The translations under genes were made by a program, and so were the position numbers. Below, in pieces: positions 26,779-36,723 of a DNA stretch of 64,000 nt. This DNA is from Cololabis saira (lineage: Eukaryota; Chordata; Actinopteri; Beloniformes; Belonidae), in the NCBI RefSeq assembly GCF_033807715.1, contig NC_084607.1:15019941-15083940 (forward strand), in the 5' to 3' direction. Position 1 is the first letter of the stretch, and every line of letters starts with the position of its first letter. Below the pieces are notes generated by a model. It was not told the origin of the DNA, made no database searches, and worked only from the letters and a program-made list of their open reading frames with translations.

Positions 26779-27080
26779 TGTGGCAGGGTGGAGGATTGGG
26801 CATGGTCTGCGGGGGAGCAGCGCACAGGTGGCACGGGCCTGGTTCAGCTGATTGGGCACACCTGTGCCCAATCAATCTCTCCTGCCCGGGTACTTAAAGA
26901 GCAGCTGCACACTGGCAGCGCGCTCAGAGGAATGACACAGAGCTGCTGAGTGAGAAACAACGGCTGTAGAGTGTGCTGATACACGTGGGTGTCTGAGTGA
27001 CAATAAAAGCCAACAATTTCTCCACTAAACCCTCTGTCCTCTTTCCTGTCGGCTGACTCCAGTAGCACGAGTTGGCTATA
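26779..27080 (+). mobile_element. Solo LTR inserted in the CATA microsatellite
   Basis: It starts TGTGGCAGGGTGG and ends near GAGTTGGCTATA, with CATA units on both sides. It has an AATAAA signal (GACAATAAAAGCC), a promoter-like GGGTACTTAAAGAGCAGC, and a perfect 11-bp inverted repeat with a 2-base loop at 26850-26873. These are LTR features. The terminal dinucleotide has decayed from the expected CA. A target duplication cannot be read inside a microsatellite. It differs from the LTR at 29519-29712, so it is not that element's partner. Confidence 0.7.
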
Positions 27081-27092
27081 GATACATACATA

Positions 27093-27303
27093 CATACTAG
27101 GGGTGAGTTGTTGGCGCTGTACCTCGCCACCCGTCATTTTCATTTTTTCTTGGAAGGCCGTTCATTCACGGCATATGTAGACCATAAGCCGTTGATCTTT
27201 GCAATGTCCAAGGTGACAGAGTCGTGGTCCGCTCGCCATCTAGCGTCCATCTCGGAGTTCACCACGGACATTCGGCATGTGGTGGGTAAAACAAACCTTG
27301 TGC
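27093..27303 (+). pseudogene. Ty3/Gypsy RNase H fragment
   Basis: The frame reads GELLALYLATRHFHFFLEG, then FTAYVDHKPLIFAMSKV, then SARHLASISEFTTDIRHVVGK. These are the central blocks of the Gypsy RNase H domain, with the DHKPL motif, which includes a catalytic-site aspartate, kept. It begins abruptly at the microsatellite and stops where a minus-strand LINE was inserted, so protease, reverse transcriptase and most of RNase H are missing. The integrase end of what is probably the same element resumes at 28905. Confidence 0.8.
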
Positions 27304-27325
27304 CGCGCGCTCGTGTGTCCTGTAT

Positions 27326-28912
27326 GAATGAATGAATGAATACCTTTATTGTCCCCGTAGGGAAATTCAGTTTGTCAGCCAGCAACAGAACAGTTAAGAG
27401 TTAAAATAAGTTAAAAAGCAGAGTAGATTAGTTAGCAATAAAAACAGTTTAAGAGAATAAAAGTCCAGTACATGTGCAAGAGAGCAAGTAGTGTGCAAAA
27501 AGTGCAAAGTGTGCAAAAACACAAGTCCTCAGATCCCCCGCCCCTGTCTGCGGTGGTCCGTTGGCAACGCCTGGTTGTGGAGTCTAATGGCCACAGGCAA
27601 AAATGACTGCCCAAAATGCTTGGTGCTCTGGCGGAGGGGGACAAGTCTGTGGCTGAAGGTGCTCCTCATCCCCATCAGTTCACCATTTAGGGGGTGGGTG
27701 GGATTGTCCATGATGGCATGCAGCTTCCTCCTTGTCCTTTGTTCTGCCACCACCTCCAGACTGTCCAGGCTGGCTCCCACTACAGAGCCAGCCTTCTTCA
27801 CCAGCTTATTAATCTTGGCTGCCCCTGCCGCACTGACACTGCCCCCCCAGCATGCCACCGCAAAAAAAAGGGCACTGGCAACAACAGTCTGATAAAATAG
27901 CCGCAGCAGCCTGCTACAGACATTAAAAGACCGTAGCCTCCTTAGGAAGAATAGCCGGCTCTGCCCCTTCTTGTAGAGAGCCTCTGTGTTATCAGTCCAG
28001 TCCAGTTTATTGTTCATTTGGACTCCCAGATATTTATAGGTGTCCACCCTCTCCACCTCCACCCCCGGATGGAAATGGGGGTGAGGATCCTCGTACTCCT
28101 CCCAAAATCCACCACCATCTCCTTTGAATTGGTGGTGTTAAGCTGGAGATGGTCGATGTCACACCGTCCCACAAAGCTCTCCACCAGGTCTCTGTACTCC
28201 TCTTCCCAGTTGTCGCTGATGTAATCCACGATGAGGGAGTCTGAGAACTTTTGTAGGTGGCATTTGTGTGAGTTGACTTGAAAATCTGATGTGTAGAGTG
28301 TGAATAGAAATGGTGACAACACAGTTCCCTGGGGGCGCCAGTGCTGCACACCACCATCTCCGACTGGCAGCCATGCAGTCTGACATACTGGTGTCTATTG
28401 GTGAGGTAGTTGTGGGTCCAGGCCACCAGGGTGTCCTCCACACTCATCACTGCTAGCTTTTCAGTCAGCAGCGATGGCCTGATGGTGTTAAATGCACTAG
28501 AGAAGTCAAAGAACATAATTCTCACCATGCTCTTCGGCTTCTCCAGGTGTGCATAGGCCCTATGCAGCAGGTATATGATTGCATCCTCCACTCCAGTACC
28601 CTCCCAGTATGCAAACTGCAGTGGGTCTAGATAGTCTCTCACCTGGGGCTTGAGGTGTTGCAGAACCAGCCTCTCCAGGATCTTCATGACCTGCGACGTG
28701 AGGGCCACCGGCCTCTAGTCATTGAGGGTGCTGGGACGTCCCTTCTTAGGCACTGGTACAATGCATGATGTTTTCCACAGCTGTGGCACCTTGCTCAGGC
28801 CCAAGGACAGGTTGAAGAGATGTTGCAGAGGCTCTGCCAGCTCCGCAGCACACACCTTGAGCACCCTGGGATTGATGTACTCCAGATGTACTCCCTGGTA
28901 CATCTGGGAGTT
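27326..28912 (-). mobile_element. 5'-truncated jockey-superfamily LINE inserted in Gypsy
   Basis: The minus-strand copy of about 1.6 kb ends in an ATTC/TGAA tandem tail at 27326-27344, preceded on the minus strand by CTGAATTTCCCTACGGGGAC and AATAAAGG, a typical fish LINE terminus. It splits two Gypsy fragments that read on the plus strand. The Gypsy sequence between RNase H and the integrase end is missing, so the insertion came with, or was followed by, a deletion. Confidence 0.85.
27529..28903 (-). pseudogene. LINE reverse transcriptase, broken
   Basis: Read on the minus strand the blocks come in order. First are LEYINPRVLKVCAAELAEP and PVPKKGRPSTLND (28903-28718), an in-frame TAG (28715-28717), then RPVALTSQVMKIL, DPLQFAYWEGTGVEDAI and MFFDFSSAFNTI with the motif A aspartate. 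After a frameshift near 28340 comes GTVLSPFLFTLYTSDF (motif B), then KFSDSLIVDYIS where the family has a Y/F-x-D-D catalytic pair, so the second aspartate is lost. After a second frameshift near 28070 come YKYLGVQMNNKLDW and LFFLRRLRSF. One stop, two frameshifts and a lost catalytic residue mean it is inactive. The endonuclease domain is missing. Confidence 0.85.
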
Positions 28913-29472
28913 GATTTAAATGCGTCGCCCGCAGAGTTCGTGTTCGGTCGGCCGCTTCGAGTGCCAGGGGAATTTTTGCAAACTCCGCAAACTCACCCAG
29001 CAAGCAGTTCCTTTGCATCAAATAGTTTTTTGACCCCGGGGCCTATTCACCACTGTTTTCCGCAAGCATTCATCCCATCGGAGCTCAAGTCGGCTCGGTT
29101 TGTCTTCGTTCGGCATGATGCTCATTGTTCTCCTCTACAGCTTCCATACGATGGTCCCTTTAGGTCCTTGAGAGGGGCCCTAAGGTCTTTTTGCTAGATC
29201 TAGGTGGTCGCAAAGAGCATGTTGCACTCGATAGACTGAAACCCGCACACATGGTAGCAGATGAAGCGGTGATCCCGGCCCAGGTCCCCCGTCGTGGACG
29301 CCCTCCTCTGAGAACTCCTGTCATTGCTTCAAAGGATGGACTTTCTAGTTTACCACCTAACACTGTTGTTTTTTCCCCTCAGTGTCCTGCTCACAGTGAT
29401 GCTCCTGTTGTGTTACAGGAAGGACTGCACAGCCGTTATGGTCGGCTGATTAAGCCACCAGTGAGGGACTGA
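28905..29472 (+). pseudogene. Ty3/Gypsy integrase C-terminus
   Basis: The frame opens with NASPAEFVFGRPLRVPGEF, the SPAE-x-VFG-x-PLR-x-PGE block at the end of the Gypsy integrase core. LQLPYDGPFRSLRGALRSF follows. A frameshift near 29190 leads to LDLGGRKEHVALDRLKPAH, the chromatin-facing C-terminal block, then a proline-rich end and a TGA or equivalent stop at about 29470-29472. A purine-rich tract and an LTR follow at once, which fixes this as the 3' end of a Gypsy element. The core catalytic DDE residues lie in the missing part. Confidence 0.85.
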
Positions 29473-29518
29473 TGGGCCCTTCCAGGACAACCTTCTAGGT
29501 GTTCGGGGGGGGTGGCTG

Positions 29519-29712
29519 TGTGGCGGACATAATTACGGACCTCGCACCCATCAGGACTGTATGGAAGGGGGCGTGGTCATGGGGAGATTTACGGCTGCTT
29601 AGTTACGCGTGTTCTCTGTCAGTTGTCTGTTGTCAGTTGTCAGTTGTTATTCCGTTGTCTGGAATAAAGGCTTGTTTACCAACCTCTGGAGTCGTGCTTC
29701 ATCCTTGCCACA
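29519..29712 (+). mobile_element. Gypsy 3' LTR
   Basis: It runs from TGTGGCGGACATAATTAC to CCTTGCCACA with TG...CA ends and a 6-bp terminal inverted repeat (TGTGGC/GCCACA). It contains AATAAA in GGAATAAAGGC. A GTTCGGGGGGGG polypurine tract stands at about 29501-29512, as expected before a 3' LTR. No 5' partner is in the window. Confidence 0.75.
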
Positions 29713-29822
29713 ATATATTAATAACCCAATATCGCGCTACAGTTTGTCACCTCCACAACACGTATCGTGACGTTTTTGTTTCGCAACATTTCATGGCAGG
29801 ATATATTGTTACACCCCTAATA
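29713..29822 (-). repeat. hAT-like terminal fragment
   Basis: The minus strand begins TTAGGGGTGTAACAATATAT and continues with CGTCACGATACGTGTTG. This resembles the end of fish DNA transposons whose termini read GGGGTGTAAC followed by a degenerate ATACG fold-back. The other end is not in sight. It is probably the target into which the Gypsy element was inserted, with the other half lost. Confidence 0.35.
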
Positions 29823-32800
29823 CATGCATAAACTTAGCACAGAAAAAGTATGTAAATTTGTGTTTGGTAGATTATTTCTTTGTTGTAACAATGCTTCTTG
29901 GTAATAAATCTTATACCTATGAAATGCCTGTTCGACAATTTTTTCATTGGCACAACCCACGTACTCAGCACTGCTGCTCATCCCACAAATGCATGTTCCT
30001 TAGAAATGTGGCACCATTTAAAAAAGTAATAAACAGGCTTTACAACAGTATGAGATTCATCGCAACAAAGAAACAATCAACATTACAACAAAGAAATAAT
30101 CTACAAACCAATACTTTTTGTGCTAACTGTAGTTACTTAAAGCATGCTGTCACTCACCACTCTCTGTTAACTTCTGTTTTCGTTCATAAATGTCATGTCG
30201 CACATGAAACTAATGAATGTTATAAAGGCAGAGCATGTTTATGCGTGTTGTATTGAACTCTGATGGTCAAAATACTTACTGATGACTTTAGTTGCAGTAC
30301 AAACATCTGTCAGATCTCTGCAAAACATTTGGTTTGACTGACCTTCAAGCAGTTAACAGGAAGACACAATATTAATAGGAAACACTATTTCGCTTACATT
30401 ACTTTACATACATTATTTCATAGTGGTTTCTTCAAAATGTGGCGATATGAGCTGGATCCCCAACATAACCCACACCTCCTTCAGGATTTCATATCACTTT
30501 GTGGTTTTTTTTTGTGCCATTTTGTCCTTTTCCTACAAAATGCCATTTTGTAGGAAAAGGACACCAGATGCCGCTTTAGCAATGGGTTTTGAATTGTTTT
30601 GAAGTTTGACAGCTTCAACTGTTTCAGTCATTCACAAAGCCTTGATTTGTCCATCATTACTGGCGAGGAAAGGAGGAAAACACAGAGATAAACTTTATAA
30701 ACACACACACAGATCAAGGAGCTACATCCTGTTTGCTGGTGTGTAGTTGAACCCACAGTGCAGAAGATTGCAATCCCTTGACTGATCAGTGGGGTCTGGC
30801 TCCAAAAATGAGTCAATCTCCACAAACACCAATATTAAAATGTCCAGCCTTGCAACCTGAATAAAAATATGTACAGCCTGGTCCAAGAAACAGTTTTGGT
30901 TTCTAGTGCAAGATTTCACATCAACTGTATGGGGAGTAACATTTATTTTTGTATTTATTTTTTTTTTTTTAAACACTTCAGGTACAATTATTTAAAAGTT
31001 TGAAATTCATCATTAGGGGTGGCTGCCCATTACTAGTTTAGTTACTTAGCACTATGTAACTATATTTGCAGCCCCTTTGGGTTGACCTGGCAAATCTTAT
31101 TAAATTCAGGTTGTTTTGCCATTTTCACTCATGTTTGAATGTTGCTGGTCAGGACCGACTACAGAATAGCAGCTGGACCGTCTGTAGGTCATCAGGTTGT
31201 ACCTCCTGCAGCACGTGGGTCCTTCAAGAAGAGCCCCAGCAGAGGAAACTGTGGTTCCCTGCAGAGCTGTGCTCGTCCTCATTTTCAGCTCTGGAACCAC
31301 TTGTTTAGGATGTAATTTCAGTAGCGATGCTGGAAAAGAGGAAGGCTGGACAGAATGTATGCAAAGTCATATTGATTTTCAAAAACTAAGCCAGTTGATC
31401 TAAAATAGCCATTTTGCAGTATCTGAACAAAGGTGGGCTTCCTCGTTTCCAAAATGTATAAGAAAAATAGAGGCTTTAAAAGCACCCTTCAAAAAAACTA
31501 TGGATGACACATGTCTAGTTCTTCTAATACAATCTATGATACAGATGAGACGGCAAGACACAGGTTTGGACAAGACGAACAAAGGAACAAAGGAAGTGAC
31601 ACACTAGAAGAAGACACTTTCAAAATAATGTAAGATTAAATAGATTTTTGTGAAGTATATTGTATCTATCTTTAACGTTACTTTGATTTAATAGTTGAGT
31701 TATAATTATATGATTAACTTAATTTACATTTTGAGTCACTCACGATTCATTTATTCGATATGGTGCACACTTCCTTTAAGGTTGCTTAATGTCCTTCAAA
31801 TAAAAAATAAAAATAAAAAAGGGATAATACATAAAGTTTGTAAATAATTCAACGTAATATCTAATTTTATATCACCCAGTTACAGGTATCAGGGATAATG
31901 TATTATTTTGCAAAAAAAATGAGAAGATGTATTAACTTTTAAAAAATTTGTCTATATTCAATAAATGATGAGCAGAAATGGGCAGCCTTCAGCCTTACAG
32001 GATGGCTTAAAAATGCAATTAAAGTAATACACAAAGTTGCTCAAGCAGAATAAATTTGTTTTCACCGCCTCCAGTTTAAGAGCCACATCCCAATGATAGG
32101 TTACTCATCCATTGTCACTCTGATTGCACATCCAATGTGATGCTGGAGAATAAGCTCATTTCAGTTTTGTCATGGGTAATGTCACCTGTTTTTACGCCGC
32201 AGAATCTCAACAAAACACCCATCAAAGTATCGACATAAATCATCCCTGACAGCGTATTAAAAACAAATACACATTAAAATCTTAAGCGCAAAGTCACACG
32301 GCGTCTTGGCTGCCTGCTGACTCGATTTTGGCACCCACAGACCTGGCACCGGATCATCAGTTACATCTCTGTCCTCTTCTTCTATCAGTGTCCGCCATTA
32401 CATTGATTAATAGTGACATTTCATTCATCGTTTTCATAACTTGCAATTGCTTTCTGTGCCACAATGTAAACCATAATCAGCAGTACACAGAACAAGATGG
32501 ACAGCGGTATTGTGTGTGGGTGATTGTGTCCAATAGCCTCCTGTGCGATCTGCTGAAGACACCGCAATGAGATAAAACTTCCAGCATGACTCATCTCTTA
32601 TGGGTGAACACACACAGTTGGGAAGCCATTGAACATCAAAGCACACCTGGAGGAAAATGTCCTGCATCATACAGAGCGGGACAGGGAAATTCAGTAAATC
32701 TCTTCTGTCATTTCTCCCACAAATAATGTTAACTGACTTGGAAACATGTTGGGGTTCCTGCAGCTAAAGAGGCAGCACTGTGGAATTTTCCATTTCATTT

Positions 32801-33088
32801 TGCCGTTTCCGTTGGTTAACCAAAGAAATGTATCTGCTCTCCTGTGGAGAAGATGCAGCTATTTTCTAAAGACCCATTGGCAGAAAATATGAAAGTAACA
32901 CTTTTGTAGGATGTTCATTCAGCTGTTTTTATTTTGTAGAAAAAAAACGTCACTGAAAGGTATTTTAACACACCTCCAAAAAAATGCCTCCTCTTGCTAT
33001 CAGCCATAATTCTTTGCTGTTTGAACATCAATCAGGTTATAATTCACACATAGCAGCTGACAAATGAAGTGCACACCTGTATCTTACA
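29823..33088. other. Stretch without recognisable gene, one hairpin
   Basis: A 132-codon frame at 29858-30256 and several shorter ones lack recognisable domains. A perfect 19-bp hairpin is listed separately at 30523-30563. AT-rich runs lie at 31.79-31.95 kb. No transposon ends were found. Confidence 0.4.
30523..30563. repeat. Perfect 19-bp hairpin, 3-base loop
   Basis: The arm TGTCCTTTTCCTACAAAAT is followed by GCC and then its exact reverse complement. A related TTTGTGCCATTT word lies just before it. The stem is too short for a canonical miRNA precursor; a recent inverted duplication is more likely. Confidence 0.85.
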
Positions 33089-34014
33089 GGAGATATAAAA
33101 AGTCTACACAAGCTGGTAAACTTGCAGGGTTTTAAAATAGAAAAGAAACAACATGTCTAATACAACAAAATGAAATCCGGGACTTGGAATATTGCTTTAC
33201 AATTTTCTTTTTTATCTAGTGGGAATAAAAAAAAAGATATAAAAATACTGCAGTTCAATTGCATGTATCTCATTTAACTTCAGACCTGTGGACTTTAGAA
33301 CATTATCCCACTGTTGCCAGTAAAGGGATCTCCTGGTACGGCTCTCTGTAGGTCATTCCATAGAGCTTCGATGGGATTGAGGTCTCCATTCCAGGGGCCT
33401 CATTTATAAAAGAGTGCGCAGGATTCATACTAAAAGTACGCGTAAAGCCAAAAGCCAAAAATGGCGGGCGCAAAAAAAGATCAGGATTTATAAAACCCTG
33501 TGCACGCGCACTTGCACGCAATGTTCGCTTTATAAATCACAGTCCAGCTGGAAGGTTGCGCAGCTGAATTCGGCTCATATCCCGCCCTCTACACGCAATG
33601 CAAAGTAGTATTTGCATATGAATGAGCCTGCTGAGCATGCACAGCGGCTTCCTGCAGCCTGTTTGGGCGTCAGGATGAATGAGACGCATGATGAGACGTG
33701 TCGAGCCACCGTGCCACTAAATTTCCCGGAGACTGAGAACGAGATGTTGTGGATGGAGGCCAGGAAAACTACATTATTTGGTGGTCACAGTAAAAGTATA
33801 AATAGTATATAAATAGTATTAAATAAAGCGAGTGAAAATAAAACGCAGTGAGGCGCAAGGGCGCAATTTCCACTGGGAACAGGGGGGACATGCCCCCACC
33901 ACTTTTCAAACTGATGTTTTTGTCCCCCCCACTTTTTACAGTTTAAGAACTAACGGTAGGCTCAGCCTGTCAAATCATCAAGACACTCTCCCCTCAGTGC
34001 TGCTCAAGGCTGAT

Positions 34015-34085
34015 TTATGGTTCCGCGTTAAATCGACGCGTAACCTACGGCGTAGGCTCTGCGTCGATTTAACGTGGAACCATAA
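34015..34085. repeat. Fold-back repeat, 25-bp arms
   Basis: TTATGGTTCCGCGTTAAATC begins the left arm (34015-34039), which matches the inverted right arm (34061-34085) at 24 of 25 bases. The 21-base loop holds a further CCTACG/CGTAGG pair. I have seen this short fold-back type in fish DNA; it may be a tiny MITE nested in the Harbinger element. Confidence 0.85.
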
Positions 34086-34146
34086 TTTAGGCATAATTAG
34101 GCTTAACTAGTGTGTGCGTGTGTGACAGACGTGTACAGGACAATTG

Positions 34147-34232
34147 TGAAATACGGAATAAACTGCGTTCCGTATTGGTTTAATACGGAACGCAACTTTT
34201 AATTCCCAATTACGTAACAATTCCGTATTTCA
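34147..34232. repeat. Double fold-back repeat
   Basis: The inner arms TGCGTTCCGTATT (34164-34176) and their inverse (34182-34194) are perfect with a GGTTT loop. The outer arms TGAAATACGGAAT (34147-34159) and their inverse (34220-34232) are also perfect. All four arms share the word ATACGGAA, so the structure may have grown by repeated inversion of one unit. Confidence 0.85.
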
Positions 34233-34929
34233 AGGGGGCGGGTGGCAAGCCCACTCACCGCGGCTGCAGCAGCAGCTGAGCATCCTGACTGACGTTGAGC
34301 TTCAAACACAGAGGGACACGATCAGCGCTAGAGTATGACATGAATCTGGCTTCATTTCACCACCTCACCGCCTGCGTCGCCAGTTCCCCATATCTTAAGT
34401 ATGTTCCTATGGGAGGGTCAGGGTTGGCGTAGGGATACGCAGATTTTTAGTTTTTTCTTTTTAAATCCCAACCTTTGCGTAGAAGGTGGCCTGCGCATCT
34501 TTCAAGCCCTGTTTTGTGCGCAAGCAAGCTTTATAAATAAGGCCCCAGGACTTTGATTTTCTTCTTCTGAACCGATGTCGCGGTTGACTTTTGATGTGCT
34601 CTTTGGCTCATTGTCGTGTTGGAATTCCTCTTAATTTTTAGATTTTAATTTTGAATGTGATCAGATATCGTACACAACAAACCCGAACAAATCGGTCCAA
34701 AGCATCCTCATTTCAAATGTCACTACTAAAACAATATCCAGAACAAAAAGCCTATGGGTCCCAGCTGACCTCTGCTAGTTCTCATTTGAGCTCTCGCAGC
34801 ACCCATGTCAGGTGTCATTGGCGAGGGGTCTGGCTAGGGAACTAATTGGAGGACCCAAGTGCCGGAAGGGGCAGAAGCCGACGAGGCAGAGGAAGTCCAG
34901 CTGGTGTCCTCTGGCTAACCCGCGCCAGC

Positions 34930-36039
34930 TAGGGTGACCAGATGTCCCGCTTTGTGCGGGACTGCACCGCATTTTCATCACTTTTTCCGGGTCCCGCATA
35001 TTGAGATGATGTCCCGCAACTTGATTGACATCTGTATTTTTTTATTTTTTTTTTACCTCTGGCTTTTGTCCAATGGATGCGAATAAAACAGAGAAGGCTG
35101 TCATTACAGGGCTGTTTATTTGATGATGATGCTGTCAATAAAACTGCGCACACGTGTGGTCAAGTGTGTACGTGACGTGTGTTGCTGCTGCAGCTGCGCG
35201 CCGCGTACACGCGCACACGCGCAACGGTGGCGGTGCTGAAAACATTCTCGACTCGACTGGAGGAGAAACAGGCTAAAAATGATGGAAACGACAACAAAAA
35301 AGAGGAGATGCAGCTATAACAAAGACTGGGAAATGAAATATGACTGGGTGAAACAGGTGAAAGGCGATTCACAGCGGGTTTTCTGCGAACTTTGCCAGAG
35401 TTATTTTTCAGTTTCAACGGCGGGGAATATGATGTGAAGCGACACAGTGTATGTGAGACTCACAAAAAACGTGTGACTCAGAAAGAGACAACCCGGTCTA
35501 TGGATTTATTCCTGTTGTTGCTGTGATGGACATAAAATATTTACTTGAATTTTATTTGTTGTTCCCTCCTGGCTGATTTTGATTTATTAATACAATTTGA
35601 TTTTATCAGATATGTTTCATTGTGCCTAATTTCAAGTTAAATGCAATTGGCTTAGGAGGATGGTTTTAAAGACGTGAAATGAAATTTATTTTGTTCCCTC
35701 CTGGTTGGTTTTGATTTCTATTAATCTGGTTTTACTTAATTTTTTATTTTATTTTGTGTTAATGGAATGCAGTAGTTGGGTTATAGCCACTACTGAGTGA
35801 AAAGTGTTTATGGATGGTTTATGAAGTGATCCATTAAAGTTCCTTAAACTAAATACTGTACCTGTCTTTTTTGGCTGTATAAGCTAAGGGACGTAATAGA
35901 AATGTTCATTTTTTAAGTTACATCATGTCAAAATTTTAGACTACCTCTCAGTATTGGTAATGTGTCTGGGTGTCCCACATTGTCCCACACAAACATGCTC
36001 TTTGTCCCACATTTGGTTTGTTGAGATCTGGTCACCCTA
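34930..36039 (+). mobile_element. hAT element with perfect 8-bp target duplication
   Basis: The left end TAGGGTGACCAGATGTCC and the right end TCTGGTCACCCTA are inverted copies of each other. GCGCCAGC stands immediately on both sides (34922-34929 and 36040-36047), a perfect 8-bp duplication diagnostic of hAT. A decayed zinc-finger gene start lies inside on the same strand; the transposase core is missing. The body of 1110 bp is therefore an internally deleted derivative. Confidence 0.88.
35279..35526 (+). pseudogene. BED-type zinc-finger leader of a hAT transposase
   Basis: The frame from 35279 begins with a basic patch (KKRRCSY), then DWEMKYDWVKQV and VFCELCQSYFSVSTAG, then runs to a stop at 35435-35437. 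The other frame continues YDVKRHSVCETHKK to a stop at 35524-35526. Together they show the C-x2-C...H-x5-H pattern of a BED-like finger that binds transposon ends, separated by one frameshift near 35425. The catalytic RNase-H-fold domain is missing. Position and strand fit the N-terminus of this hAT element. Confidence 0.7.
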
Positions 36040-36136
36040 GCGCCAGCAGTTGTGAAACGTGAGGGAAGATAGCTGCTTTACCAAACCTCGCCTCCTAAAC
36101 CTACCAGGCTGACTCGGTATCGGTGACAGTCTCCTC

Positions 36137-36723
36137 GGCTACATTCACACTGCAGGCCAAAGAAATCAAACCAGACTTTTTTTTTCACCACTATCTGAAC
36201 TTTTTTAATACTTCAAATAATACAAAATCCAATTCCTTCACACCAGACCTGGGTCACTTTGATATGTGCTCCTAAATCGGATACGTATCTGATGTTCACC
36301 AATGCAACTTCGGTCTGAACTGTCGTATTTCTTCCACCTTTAATGTGATTACTGTAATATGGTGGTGGGATTTTTTGGGATGAAATCTGCTTCAGTGAAG
36401 CAAGCAATGTCGGGGTTCACCCCTCCTGCCTCCGATCCCTTGTCCACGCTCGTCTGTACAGATTTTGAAGTCATCGCTCTACACATGGCCATCATTTTGT
36501 CAGCTTCCACTGCACATAAACTTCAAAGAGAGCTCATACAGGCTTCCTGCTGCTGCATCCATGTTTACTCCTGTACACCTGACGTACTGTGTTTGATGTC
36601 ACTTCATCTTACTGCACATGAGGGTCACTTCAAAACGGGAGCCAGTGTACAATAAAGTCTGATCAAATAAAAAATAAAATCAGAAACTCGCATTAAGACC
36701 TACTGTAGAGTGTGAACGTAGCC
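36137..36723. mobile_element. MITE with GGCTACRTTCACACT ends
   Basis: The left end GGCTACATTCACACTGCAG and the inverted right end GGCTACGTTCACACTCTAC match at 15 of the first 16 bases. The interior has AATCGGATACG and CTCGCATTAAGACC words characteristic of a common fish MITE. No matching target duplication is seen in the flanks, so the superfamily is open (hAT is my guess). The 98-codon frame inside is not taken as a gene. Confidence 0.65.

Larger units (their letters stand above)
33395..34545. mobile_element. PIF/Harbinger-type element, CAG target duplication
   Basis: The ends are GGGCCTCATTTATAAA and, inverted, GGGCCTTATTTATAAA. The sequence is flanked by CAG at 33392-33394 and 34546-34548, and removing the 1151 bp restores a continuous Tc1 relic. 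CWG/TWA three-base duplications are the hallmark of PIF/Harbinger. No transposase is recognised, so it is non-autonomous. The interior holds two fold-back structures and a GGGGGGACATGCCCCC block, which suggest it captured other small elements. Confidence 0.75.
33089..34680 (-). mobile_element. Tc1/mariner-like relic, split by a later insertion
   Basis: GATATAAAAAGTCTACACA near 33092 (plus strand) is the usual end of a fish Tc1 family. At 33300-33391 and 34549-34625 the minus strand encodes broken pieces of the Tc1 DDE transposase: an FQHDNEPKSTSK-like block on one side, and the 'NPIEALW'-type block, frameshifted, on the other. The two halves join exactly if the sequence between them is removed along with a CAG duplication. 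The far end of the relic was not located. Confidence 0.65.

Noticed and set aside
26478..26875. Three overlapping minus-strand frames of 113-126 codons
   Set aside because: They are the CATA microsatellite read in three frames (repeating M-Y-V-C); no coding meaning.
27097..29820. TAGGGGTG...CACCCCTA as ends of one large transposon
   Set aside because: The left copy lies in the RNase H coding frame, so the match is coincidental.
29858..30256. 132-codon open frame
   Set aside because: No recognisable motif apart from scattered cysteines; no support for expression or splicing.
30523..30563. microRNA precursor
   Set aside because: Stem of 19 bp with a 3-base loop is too short and too perfect for a canonical precursor.
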